From Butyrivibrio sp. CAG:318 (lineage in GTDB: Bacteria; Bacillota; Clostridia; Lachnospirales; Lachnospiraceae): a stretch of DNA of 44,181 nucleotides. Of the stretch, positions 34,637 through 42,331 are shown in pieces. Each line of letters opens with the position of its first letter. Positions within the stretch are counted from its first letter, which is position 1. The stretch covers positions 20,349 to 64,529 of the forward strand of contig FR889234.1 of the NCBI GenBank assembly GCA_000431815.1, given 5' to 3'. Made by a program: the position numbers and the translations under genes. The notes below the pieces were generated by a model. It did not search any database. It worked only from the letters and a program-made list of their open reading frames with translations, and had not been told where the DNA came from.

Positions 34637-35332
34637 ATGGAAAGTGCGATACTTATGGCAGCGGGGCTTGGTACAAGAATGCGCCCATTGACCGACAATA
34701 CACCGAAGCCGCTTATCAAAGCAGCAGGAAAGCCGCTTATTGAGACGGTCATTGACGGATTATGGCAGCACGGAGTCCGTGAAATATATGTTGTCACGGG
34801 ATATCTTGCAGAACAGTTTGATTATCTTGCGGAGAAATATCCGGGACTTACACTCGTCAATAATGAAGAATATACTGTCAAAAACAATATTTCATCCATA
34901 CATGCAGTGTGCCAGTATATGGGTAAGACGGACTGTTTTATATGCGAGGCGGATTTATATGTAAGCGATCCGGCGATTTTTGATATTCCGCACGATAAAT
35001 CATGCTATTACGGTAAGTATGTTGCAGGACATTCGGATGACTGGGTTTTTGACATGGACGGTGAGAGAATCGTGCGCGTCGGCAAAGGCGGGGATGATAC
35101 CTATAATATGGTCGGAATCTCTTATTTTAAGGCAGATGACGCAGCATATATAGCTGATGCCATATTGAAAGCATATAAGGAGCCCGGACATGAGACTCTT
35201 TTCTGGGATGAAATTGTGGACAGATGTCTGCCTGAGATTAATCTGGGAATATGTCCGGTGGACGCAAGTCAGATTGCGGAGTTGGATACTTGTGAAGAAT
35301 TACGGGAATTTGAAGCGGGATTAAGAGGATGA
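34637..35332 (+). CDS. Nucleotidyltransferase, probably CTP:phosphonate cytidylyltransferase
   Basis: A 231-residue NTP-transferase of the LicC/RmlA-like group. The nucleotide motif is ILMAAGLGTRMRPLTDNTPK (residues 5-24), and a metal-binding acidic pair occurs near ICEADLYVSD. In phosphonate operons, relatives (the PntC type) attach CMP to 2-aminoethylphosphonate before transfer to lipids or glycans; LicC does the same to phosphocholine. Its place after phnW-aepY-aepX, with an 11-nt gap, makes a CMP-aminoethylphosphonate product likely (inference). The ATG at 34637 follows AAGGAG; an in-frame TTG at 34613 is less likely. Confidence 0.8.
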   Translation: MESAILMAAGLGTRMRPLTDNTPKPLIKAAGKPLIETVIDGLWQHGVREIYVVTGYLAEQFDYLAEKYPGLTLVNNEEYTVKNNISSIHAVCQYMGKTDCFICEADLYVSDPAIFDIPHDKSCYYGKYVAGHSDDWVFDMDGERIVRVGKGGDDTYNMVGISYFKADDAAYIADAILKAYKEPGHETLFWDEIVDRCLPEINLGICPVDASQIAELDTCEELREFEAGLRG

Positions 35333-35336
35333 TTTA

Positions 35337-35753
35337 ATGAATGTAATGTATTTTATAATACCTAAATGCGATGTGGCATTTGTGTATGATGACTTCAATG
35401 TGCGTCAGGTACTTGAAAAAATAGAATATTATAAGTACAGCGCCATGCCTGTCATAGACCGCAGCGGACACTATGTAGGAACAATCACGGAGGGCGATTT
35501 ACTTACCAAGATCAAGGAAGAATATACGCTTAATATCCGTGATGCGGAGAACATACCGCTTAAGACGATACGGAGACGTATGGACAATCAGCCGGTACGT
35601 GCACATGCGGTTATGGAGGATCTTATAGATAAGGCTATTAACCAGAATTTTGTGCCTGTTGTGGATGACAACAATATCTTTGTCGGAATTGTTACCAGAC
35701 GTGCAATAATCCAGTATCTTTTTAACAAGGAGAAGCATAATGAGAATAGCTGA
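35337..35753 (+). CDS. Two-CBS-domain protein
   Basis: A 138-residue protein made of two CBS motifs (about residues 8-62 and 80-132), beginning MNVMYFIIPKCDVAFVYDDF. It resembles small stand-alone CBS proteins of Firmicutes (YkuL/CbpB-like), some of which bind c-di-AMP; binding here is not shown. AGAGGA precedes the ATG. The gene starts 4 nt after the nucleotidyltransferase and overlaps the dipeptidase by 14 nt, so it belongs to the same transcript. It may sense adenine nucleotides for this operon, but there is no direct evidence. Confidence 0.85.
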   Translation: MNVMYFIIPKCDVAFVYDDFNVRQVLEKIEYYKYSAMPVIDRSGHYVGTITEGDLLTKIKEEYTLNIRDAENIPLKTIRRRMDNQPVRAHAVMEDLIDKAINQNFVPVVDDNNIFVGIVTRRAIIQYLFNKEKHNENS

Positions 35754-36723
35754 TATGCACTGCGATACGGTAAGCAGGGTATATTATGCATTAAAATCCG
35801 GAAAACAGACCGGAATGTGGGATAATGATTTTTCGGTAGATTTTAAGCGGATGAAAGAAGCAGGGTATCTGATGCAGTTTTTTGCCTGCTTTGTCAATAA
35901 AATGAAAGCAAAAGATATTACAGCCGACGCTTTGGGAATGGTAAAGCTTCTCAAATCCGAAATTGATAAGCACAGTGACATTATCGGACTTGTGCGTTCG
36001 TCAGATGACATCCGGCGCAATATTGCAGACAACAGAATGTCGGCCCTGCTTACTTTGGAAGAAGGCGGTGTTCTTGGCGGAAGCATTGACAGGCTTCATG
36101 AATTCCATGAAGAAGGAGTGCGCTTAATTACGCTTACATGGAATTATGAGAATGAAATCGGATATCCTAATATAATAGATACTGTTACCGGCAGATGCGA
36201 ACCGGAAACAGAGCGCGGATTAAAGCCGTGCGGAATAGAAATCGTCAAAGAGATGGAGAGACTTGGTATGATAATAGATGTCTCACATCTTGGAGATGCA
36301 GGATTTTATGATGTGGCATGCAACACGACAAAGCCGTTTATTGCAAGTCATTCAAACGCCCGTGCGCTTGCCGGACATGTGCGTAATCTTAAGGATGACA
36401 TGATACGCATTATCGGTGAGCGTGGAGGTATAATCGGAATTAATTTCTGTCCGGCATTTCTGGATTATGATTCCGGTAAAGAAGACAGCCGTGTGGAAGA
36501 TATGGTGCGTCATATTCTTTATATCCGTAACCTCGGGGGCAGTGATGTGTGCGCTCTCGGGAGTGACCTGGACGGTATAAGCGGACGGCTGGAGATAGAT
36601 TCCTGTGATAAAATACACAGGCTGGCAGATGCATTGGCCTCGGGTGGACTTTCATATGACGAGATTGATAAAATAATGTCAAACAACTTGATTGATTTTT
36701 TGACAAATCGTAACAAATTATGA
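35740..36723 (+). CDS. Membrane-dipeptidase-family (M19) zinc peptidase
   Basis: A 327-residue protein of the renal-dipeptidase family in the amidohydrolase superfamily. The HxD metal motif is at His7 and Asp9 (MHCDT), the bridging Glu is in TLEEGG (near 107), and later ligands lie in DVSHLGD and ASHSNARAL. It has no signal peptide, so it is probably cytoplasmic and hydrolyses dipeptides, possibly with D-residues. AAGGAG lies before the ATG. It overlaps the CBS gene by 14 nt and is the last gene of the phosphonate transcript. Any role in phosphonate metabolism is unclear. Confidence 0.9.
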   Translation: MRIADMHCDTVSRVYYALKSGKQTGMWDNDFSVDFKRMKEAGYLMQFFACFVNKMKAKDITADALGMVKLLKSEIDKHSDIIGLVRSSDDIRRNIADNRMSALLTLEEGGVLGGSIDRLHEFHEEGVRLITLTWNYENEIGYPNIIDTVTGRCEPETERGLKPCGIEIVKEMERLGMIIDVSHLGDAGFYDVACNTTKPFIASHSNARALAGHVRNLKDDMIRIIGERGGIIGINFCPAFLDYDSGKEDSRVEDMVRHILYIRNLGGSDVCALGSDLDGISGRLEIDSCDKIHRLADALASGGLSYDEIDKIMSNNLIDFLTNRNKL

Positions 36724-36913
36724 ACGAATTATTAATAATTTATAAAATAGAATATTTTTTGAAAAAAAAGGTTGCTTTTACTGATATTATGTGTCAAAAT
36801 GTATACATCAAAGGGATATATGGCACCAGAGAGAGGACTACCGCAGAAAATACTATATCTGCAATTAATTATTCCCGATGTGATATGGGACAATATATGG
36901 AGGTATGATTATA
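36724..36913. other. AT-rich intergenic region
   Basis: No convincing gene. A 62-codon frame (36720-36908) has no binding site and low complexity. A weak promoter-like pair is TTGAAA (36759-36764), 17 nt and TGATAT (36782-36787); it would serve the HTH gene. I see no terminator after the dipeptidase gene. Confidence 0.35.
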
Positions 36914-37198
36914 ATGAAGAAATCAGTAGTCACAAAGAAAATGGTTCTTAAGGATGCAAAGAATGCACCGGCACTTGTAGAACTTCAGAAAGCAGTTAAG
37001 GATAACGTTATCGAGCAGTTCATTGCCAAGAGAAAAGAAAGAGGAATGACACAGAGCGATGTATCAACTGTAACAGGTATTCAGAGACCGAATATCAGCA
37101 GACTTGAGAGCGGATATTACAATCCTACACTTGATATGCTTGTAAGACTTGCTGACAGCATTGACTGCAATGTTAAGATTACATTTGTAGATAAATAA
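36914..37198 (+). CDS. XRE-family helix-turn-helix regulator
   Basis: A 94-residue DNA-binding protein. The N-terminal third is a helical arm; the HTH covers about residues 38-85 with the typical AKRKERGMTQSDVSTVTGIQ and ISRLESGYYNPTLDMLVRLA. The size and fold are like HigA/RelB-type antitoxin regulators, but no toxin-like gene is adjacent on either side. I favour the ATG at 36914, 10 nt after GGAGG, over the ATG at 36905, which would be only 1 nt from it. A terminator follows directly. Targets are unknown; autoregulation is usual for this group. Confidence 0.85.
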   Translation: MKKSVVTKKMVLKDAKNAPALVELQKAVKDNVIEQFIAKRKERGMTQSDVSTVTGIQRPNISRLESGYYNPTLDMLVRLADSIDCNVKITFVDK

Positions 37199-37217
37199 GT
37201 AATCGAATAATTTATCA

Positions 37218-37266
37218 ATCCTCCGGAGAGAATATTTACAGAATATTTTTTCCGGGGGATTTTTTT
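37218..37266 (+). terminator. Intrinsic terminator after the HTH gene, fused to the next gene's binding site
   Basis: ATCCTCCGGA (37218-37227) pairs with TCCGGGGGAT (37251-37260), one G-T wobble, with an inner AATATT/AATATT stem and seven Ts ending at 37266. The next ATG follows immediately, so the 3' arm (GGGGGAT) doubles as its ribosome binding site. Confidence 0.75.
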
Positions 37267-38676
37267 ATGTATGAAATGACAGATTCGGCATCGGAAAATT
37301 CAGGCCATTTTGCCGGGGTAATCGGGCCGGAGCGGAATTTTGATATTATCAATAAAAAAATAAATATCGGCCAAAGAGCCACACAATTATTTATGATAGA
37401 TGGTTTCACAAAAGATGAGATAATGGAAAAATTAATAGAGTCGCTTATAGCGCTTAAGCCGGAGGATATCCCCCAAAAAGCAGGTGATTTTGCGAAACTT
37501 GTTCCGTATATAGATGTAACGCCGAAAAACACTCTTAAAGAGGCTGTGGATTATCTGTTAATGGGGATGGTGTGCATGTTTGTTGACGGATATAAATGCT
37601 GTTTTGTCATCGACTGCCGGACATACCCGGCGAGAAGCGTAAGTGAACCATGGAAAGACAGGGTTCTGCGCGGTTCCAGGGACGGATTTGTGGAGTCGAT
37701 AGTAGCAAATGTCACACTTATAAGGCGCAGAATAAGAACCCCGGATTTCTGCGTGGAAATAATGAATGCCGGAACGATGTCCAATACAGATATCGCATTT
37801 GCATACATTCAGGGGAAAGCTGATATGAAACTTCTTGCCAATCTGAAAAAAAGAGTGGAAAAAATCAAGGTTGAAGCACTTACGATGAATATAGAAAGTC
37901 TTGCCGAAGTGCTGCTTCGGGGCCCTTTTATCAATCCATTTCCGAAATTTAAATATTCGGAACGGCCGGACAGTGCCGCAGCTTCGATTTACGATGGAAA
38001 TATAGTTATATTAATTGATAATTCACCTGCAGTGCTTGTAGTTCCTACATCCGTATTTGATGTCATAGAAGAGGCGGACGATTATTATTTTCCACCGCTT
38101 ACGGGAACATATATCAAGCTGTCCAAGTACCTCCTTACCATAATGTCACTCATCATGACACCATTGTGGATCGTATTCCTGCGCAATCCCGGAATGGTGC
38201 CTGAATGGTTAAAATTCATTATGATTGAAGAAGAAGGATCAACGGTGCCGGTGATATTGCAGTTATTGATTCTGGAATTCTGTATAGACGGACTCAGGCT
38301 TGCAGCAGTCAACACGCCGACACTTTTAACAACTCCGCTCAGTATCATAGCCGGCATCGTAGTAGGAGAGTATGCGGTAAGTTCAGGATGGTTTGACCCC
38401 GAAAGCATGCTTTACATGGCTTTTGTAACAGTCGGAACATACACGCAGGCAAGCTATGAACTTGGATATGCAATTAAGTTTTTCAGAATGATAATGCTGA
38501 TACTTGCCTGGTTTTTCGGAATATGGGGTTTTGCTGCCGGAATCGTCATGTTTGTGCTGGCAATGGCATTTAACCGTACCATTTCGGAAAAAAGCTACCT
38601 TTATCCGTTGATACCGTTTGACGGTAAAATGCTGGCACGTAAACTGCTCAGGCTGAGACTCGGCAAAGAAAAATAA
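37267..38676 (+). CDS. GerA-family spore germination protein
   Basis: A 469-residue protein. A cytoplasmic N-terminal region (about 1-260) carries the conserved EPWKDRVLRGSRDGFVE and LIRRRIRTPDF blocks, followed by about four to five membrane helices (about 280-430) and the C-terminal YPLIPFDGKMLARKLLR. This is the GerAA/SpoVAF A-subunit type that senses nutrients or conducts ions in the spore inner membrane. The B and C subunits are not adjacent, so it may be SpoVAF-like or an orphan. The start uses GGGGGA inside the terminator arm. Presence implies spore-forming ancestry. Confidence 0.9.
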   Translation: MYEMTDSASENSGHFAGVIGPERNFDIINKKINIGQRATQLFMIDGFTKDEIMEKLIESLIALKPEDIPQKAGDFAKLVPYIDVTPKNTLKEAVDYLLMGMVCMFVDGYKCCFVIDCRTYPARSVSEPWKDRVLRGSRDGFVESIVANVTLIRRRIRTPDFCVEIMNAGTMSNTDIAFAYIQGKADMKLLANLKKRVEKIKVEALTMNIESLAEVLLRGPFINPFPKFKYSERPDSAAASIYDGNIVILIDNSPAVLVVPTSVFDVIEEADDYYFPPLTGTYIKLSKYLLTIMSLIMTPLWIVFLRNPGMVPEWLKFIMIEEEGSTVPVILQLLILEFCIDGLRLAAVNTPTLLTTPLSIIAGIVVGEYAVSSGWFDPESMLYMAFVTVGTYTQASYELGYAIKFFRMIMLILAWFFGIWGFAAGIVMFVLAMAFNRTISEKSYLYPLIPFDGKMLARKLLRLRLGKEK

Positions 38677-38732
38677 CACATAATTCATATCATGTGATAT
38701 ACTGAATAAAAAGGTGTACGGGACGTGATGAT

Positions 38733-39308
38733 ATGAATTATGATAACGGAATAAAATATGCAGGGGACGAAGAAATGTACAAAGCTGATTTGAAGCTTTG
38801 GTTAAGATATACACAGGACAGGAAAAATGAAATACGCAAAGCATATGATAATAAAAATGCGGACAGATGCTACGTAGAGACGCATTCGCTAAAGAGCAAT
38901 GCCAAAAGGATAGGTGCCGATGAATTGTCGGAGATTGCTTATAAGATGGAAAAGGCGGCTAAAGATGGGGACTGGATGTCTTTGGGCAGGCTTATGCAGC
39001 CATTGATGGAAGAATGGGAAATTATCGATAAAGATGTGCTTAAGATTACAGGACCGGTGTCTGAAACACCGGTCCATAGTAACGGTACATATATAACTGC
39101 CGCCGGATATAACGAAACAGTCAGTCGGATGAAAGAATGTCTCATGGCATACGATTCCGATGGTGCCGTGGATGCAGCCGATAATATACTCGGATATGAG
39201 ATATCACCTGATGTACGTGATAAAATTACCCGTATAAGGAATGCAGCCGATGAGTTTGATTACCGTGGAGCACTTATTTTAACAGAAGCTCTTCCATCTC
39301 ATCCATAA
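38733..39308 (+). CDS. Hpt (histidine phosphotransfer) domain protein
   Basis: A 191-residue soluble protein. The Hpt four-helix domain covers about residues 15-105 with the phosphoacceptor His51 in THSLKSNAKRIGA. A second helical region follows (about 115-190). Hpt proteins pass phosphate between hybrid kinases and response regulators; no partner is in the window. The ATG at 38733 has only a weak site; Met15 (38775) has a better GGGGA and is a real alternative. The last 35 nt overlap the 3' end of the convergent pepF gene. Confidence 0.8.
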   Translation: MNYDNGIKYAGDEEMYKADLKLWLRYTQDRKNEIRKAYDNKNADRCYVETHSLKSNAKRIGADELSEIAYKMEKAAKDGDWMSLGRLMQPLMEEWEIIDKDVLKITGPVSETPVHSNGTYITAAGYNETVSRMKECLMAYDSDGAVDAADNILGYEISPDVRDKITRIRNAADEFDYRGALILTEALPSHP

Positions 39309-41076
39309 GGCTGTTGAAAAGCTTAAGAGCTGTTTCAACGGGCTCGGGGCCTGACATATCCACACCGGCGTCACGTAAGAGTGAAACAGGGTCCTTGGTG
39401 CAGCCGGAACACAAGAAATTAAGATACCTGCGGACCGCCGGTTCCCCATCATTTAATATCTTATCTGATAAGGCAATCGCCGCAGAAAATCCGGTCGCAT
39501 ACTGATATACATAGTAATCATAGTAGAAATGCGGTATTCTTGCCCATTCAAGAGCGATATTATCATCGATTTCCATATCCGGTCCGAAATAATCTTCATT
39601 CAGTTTTCTGTATATGTCACATAAGGCGGATGCTGTAAGAGATTCTCCTTTTGCAGCTCTCTCATTAATCTCAAGTTCAAATTCAGCAAACATTGTCTGC
39701 CTGTACAAGGTTCCCTTGAATTGTTCAAGAAAATGATTAATAAGCACCGCACGCTCTTTGCTGTCAGTTGTATTTTTTAACAAGTATTGCATCAATAATG
39801 CTTCGTTGCATGTGGATGCTACTTCTGCCACAAAAATCCTGTATCCGGCATAAAGAGGCTTCTGATGTGTATTTGACAGGTATGAGTGCATTGCGTGCCC
39901 CATCTCGTGTGCAAGTGTAAATTCACTGTCAAGGTCGTTATGGTAATTGAGAAGGACATATGGATGAATGTAAGCCCCGCATGAGTAAGCACCGCTTCGT
40001 TTGCCTTTATTCTCATATATATCGATCCATCCGTTATCAAATCCTGCCTTAAGTATATTGACGTATTCGTCACCGTATACACTCATCGCATTGATGACGT
40101 CTTCGCGTGCCTTGTCAAAAGGAATGTTACTCACAGAATTATCATCCACAAGAGGTGCATATATATCGTAGAAATGAAGTTTGTCGACATTGAGCATACG
40201 TTTGCGTAGCCCCACATATCTGTGCATATAGTGCATATTTGCGCGCACAGTGTCTATAAGACTGTGGTACACGGCAGTGTCCACATGCGTTGCATCAAGT
40301 GCTGCATCCAGCGTTGACGGGTACCCGCGCAGCTCTGATTCAAAAGAGAGAGCCTTAACCTGGGCCGAAAGTATTGCTGCATAAGTATTTTGAAAATCAT
40401 TGTATACAGAGTAATAATTATTGTATGCTTTTTCCCTTATATCACGGTTATTATTCTGCATAAGCGGAATAAAAGTTCCGGCGGTGAGAGGATAAGTCTG
40501 CCCGTCATGTTCAACAGGCGGAAATTTCAGGTCTGCGTATGACATCATCGCAAAAATATTGTCGGGTGTCTCAAGAATATCGCCGGCTTTGGCGAGAATG
40601 TGTTCTGACTGTTCATCAAGCGTGTGTGCTTTGAGACGGCGGCACTCATCAATATCATGCCTGTAAAAAACAAGTGCCGGTTCGGCTTTGCAATATGACT
40701 CTATGTCCTCGTCGGAAAGTGCCATAAGCTTTGGCAGTTTGAATGAGCATGCACTCCGGTATTTTACGAGGGCAGCACTCACACGCGACTTGTAATCCTG
40801 ATAGAGCTGATTGGAAGTGTCTTCGTCACATTTTAACATTGAATACGTATTAAGTCTGTTGATAACAGGCATCATATCCGAACAGAAATCATAGAAAGCA
40901 AGTAACGAGGCCGCATCCGGAAAACCTCGCTTCTCCAATTCGGGCAGTCTTTCTGTCTGTGTTCCAAGATATTCAAGTTCGCAGAGAAAAGAAGCATCAT
41001 CCGGATATAAATCCCCGGTATGCCATTTAAAAGCGGCGTCGATTTCGTTACGCTCCGGAATTGATTGTAAACTCAT
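39274..41076 (-). CDS. pepF: Oligoendopeptidase F
   Basis: A 600-residue M3-family zinc peptidase that cleaves short oligopeptides in the cytoplasm. The catalytic HExxH is seen as TLAHEMGHAMHSYL near residue 390, followed by the downstream family block EVASTCNEALLMQYLL with the third ligand. The N-terminal helical region and length fit the family. AGGAGG lies 11 nt before the ATG, slightly far. The gene is on the opposite strand to all its neighbours and overlaps the Hpt gene tail to tail by 35 nt. Its upstream region contains a GC-rich hairpin. Confidence 0.95.
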   Translation of the reverse strand: MSLQSIPERNEIDAAFKWHTGDLYPDDASFLCELEYLGTQTERLPELEKRGFPDAASLLAFYDFCSDMMPVINRLNTYSMLKCDEDTSNQLYQDYKSRVSAALVKYRSACSFKLPKLMALSDEDIESYCKAEPALVFYRHDIDECRRLKAHTLDEQSEHILAKAGDILETPDNIFAMMSYADLKFPPVEHDGQTYPLTAGTFIPLMQNNNRDIREKAYNNYYSVYNDFQNTYAAILSAQVKALSFESELRGYPSTLDAALDATHVDTAVYHSLIDTVRANMHYMHRYVGLRKRMLNVDKLHFYDIYAPLVDDNSVSNIPFDKAREDVINAMSVYGDEYVNILKAGFDNGWIDIYENKGKRSGAYSCGAYIHPYVLLNYHNDLDSEFTLAHEMGHAMHSYLSNTHQKPLYAGYRIFVAEVASTCNEALLMQYLLKNTTDSKERAVLINHFLEQFKGTLYRQTMFAEFELEINERAAKGESLTASALCDIYRKLNEDYFGPDMEIDDNIALEWARIPHFYYDYYVYQYATGFSAAIALSDKILNDGEPAVRRYLNFLCSGCTKDPVSLLRDAGVDMSGPEPVETALKLFNSLMDEMEELLLK

Positions 41077-41101
41077 AGTGTGGTATTCCTCCTGAATGGG
41101 T

Positions 41102-41155
41102 AATATTCTCCTTGATAAAAGGAGGGCCCGACGGGTGGCCGCCGGGCTTTATGAA
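41102..41155 (-). promoter_or_regulatory. Structured region upstream of pepF
   Basis: On the + strand, CTCCTT/AAGGAG can pair (41111-41127), then GCCCG-A-CGG (41128-41136) with CCG-C-CGGGC (41141-41149). The same hairpins form on the minus strand, in the pepF leader about 30-75 nt before its ATG. No U-tract follows on either strand, so this is unlikely to be a simple terminator. Confidence 0.35.
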
Positions 41156-41207
41156 AAAGAAAAAGAATTCGTAAATGTCTTATTCATTTGATAATTAGAG
41201 TATACAG

Positions 41208-41235
41208 TTGATTTGTAGATAATTTGTGTTAAAAT
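41208..41235 (+). promoter_or_regulatory. Promoter for the queH operon
   Basis: TTGATT (41208-41213), 16 nt and TAAAAT (41230-41235), 44 nt before queH. Confidence 0.6.
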
Positions 41236-41278
41236 AGTTAATAAATTGTGAACATTTAACAAAAATCAGAGGAAAATT

Positions 41279-41911
41279 ATGAACAAAATAAATTATCAGA
41301 AAGAACTTGATAAAATTACTGCAGAAATAGAACGCACGGGAGAACCGAAAACACTTCTCCTCCACAGCTGTTGTGCACCTTGCAGCAGTTATGTATTGAA
41401 ATATCTGTCAAATTATTTTAAAATTACGTTGTTGTATTTTAATCCCAATATAAGTCCGGAAGAAGAATACCGTAAGAGGGTTGCCGAGCAGAAGCGCCTG
41501 ATTGCTGAACTTCCGGTGAAATATCCGGTGACATTCATCGAAGGCCGCTATGAACCGGCCGAATTTTATAATGCGGTAAAGGGACTCGAAAAAGAACCCG
41601 AGGGCGGAGCGAGATGTTTTGTATGTTATGAACTGCGGCTTCGCGAGGCTGCTTCGTATGCCAAAGCCGGAGGGTTTGATTATTTTACAACTACATTGTC
41701 GATAAGCCCGCTTAAGAATGCACAGAAGATTAATGAAATCGGCGAGAGAATTGCAGCCGAATCGGGACTTAAGCATCTGCCGTCTGATTTTAAGAAAAAA
41801 GAGGGCTACAAGCAGTCAGTGGAATTGTCAAAGGAGTACAATCTGTACAGGCAGAATTTCTGCGGCTGTGTTTTCTCAAAACAGGCTTCACAGGAAGGAG
41901 ATAACATATGA
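41279..41911 (+). CDS. queH: Epoxyqueuosine reductase QueH
   Basis: A 210-residue protein of the DUF208 family. QueH performs the last step of queuosine synthesis, reducing epoxyqueuosine in tRNA, and replaces the cobalamin-dependent QueG in many anaerobes. Cysteine pairs are conserved: HSCCAPC (Cys31, Cys32, Cys35), a middle ARCFVC pair, and FCGC near the C-terminus; they bind an iron-sulfur cluster and metal. AGAGGA precedes the ATG. The stop overlaps the thioesterase start by 4 nt (ATGA), so the two are translationally coupled. No other queuosine gene is present here. Confidence 0.94.
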   Translation: MNKINYQKELDKITAEIERTGEPKTLLLHSCCAPCSSYVLKYLSNYFKITLLYFNPNISPEEEYRKRVAEQKRLIAELPVKYPVTFIEGRYEPAEFYNAVKGLEKEPEGGARCFVCYELRLREAASYAKAGGFDYFTTTLSISPLKNAQKINEIGERIAAESGLKHLPSDFKKKEGYKQSVELSKEYNLYRQNFCGCVFSKQASQEGDNI

Positions 41912-42327
41912 TATATAAATATGACAGGGTCGTTAAGTATTATGAGACGGACAGAATGGGTGTAGTTCACCATTCCAATTATATAAGGTGGTTTGAGGAG
42001 GCGCGTGTGGAATTTATGCGCGACATAGGCCTTCCTTACAGCCATATGGAGGACGAGGGAATCATGGTTCCGGTTGTAACTGTCGAATGTAAATACAAGA
42101 ACCCGGTTACCTTTGATGATGAGGTAACGGTCAATACCAAAGTACGCAAATTTAACGGCATTGTCATTGAACTTGAATATGAAGTTGTAAGGACCGATGA
42201 TGGTTCGGCAGTTGTGACAGGTGCAAGTTCGCACTGTTTTGTAGACGCGAAGACTTTCAAACCGCTCAATTTAAAGCGTGAGAGAGCCGATATGTATGAT
42301 AAATTTATTAAAGCAATGGAGGATTAA
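41908..42327 (+). CDS. YbgC/FadM-type acyl-CoA thioesterase
   Basis: A 139-residue single hot-dog domain. The N-terminal pattern YYETDRMGVVHHSNYIRWFEEAR carries the conserved Asp15 and His/Asn positions of the 4-hydroxybenzoyl-CoA thioesterase group. It should hydrolyse short- or medium-chain acyl-CoA esters; the true substrate is unknown. It overlaps queH by 4 nt and is followed after 4 nt by the GH13 gene, so it lies in the middle of an operon of unrelated functions. Confidence 0.9.
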   Translation: MIYKYDRVVKYYETDRMGVVHHSNYIRWFEEARVEFMRDIGLPYSHMEDEGIMVPVVTVECKYKNPVTFDDEVTVNTKVRKFNGIVIELEYEVVRTDDGSAVVTGASSHCFVDAKTFKPLNLKRERADMYDKFIKAMED

Positions 42328-42331
42328 GCCG

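Noticed and set aside
36720..36908. A 62-codon ORF upstream of the HTH gene, considered as a toxin partner
   Set aside because: It has no ribosome binding site, is low in complexity, overlaps the likely regulatory region and does not resemble RelE/HigB toxins.
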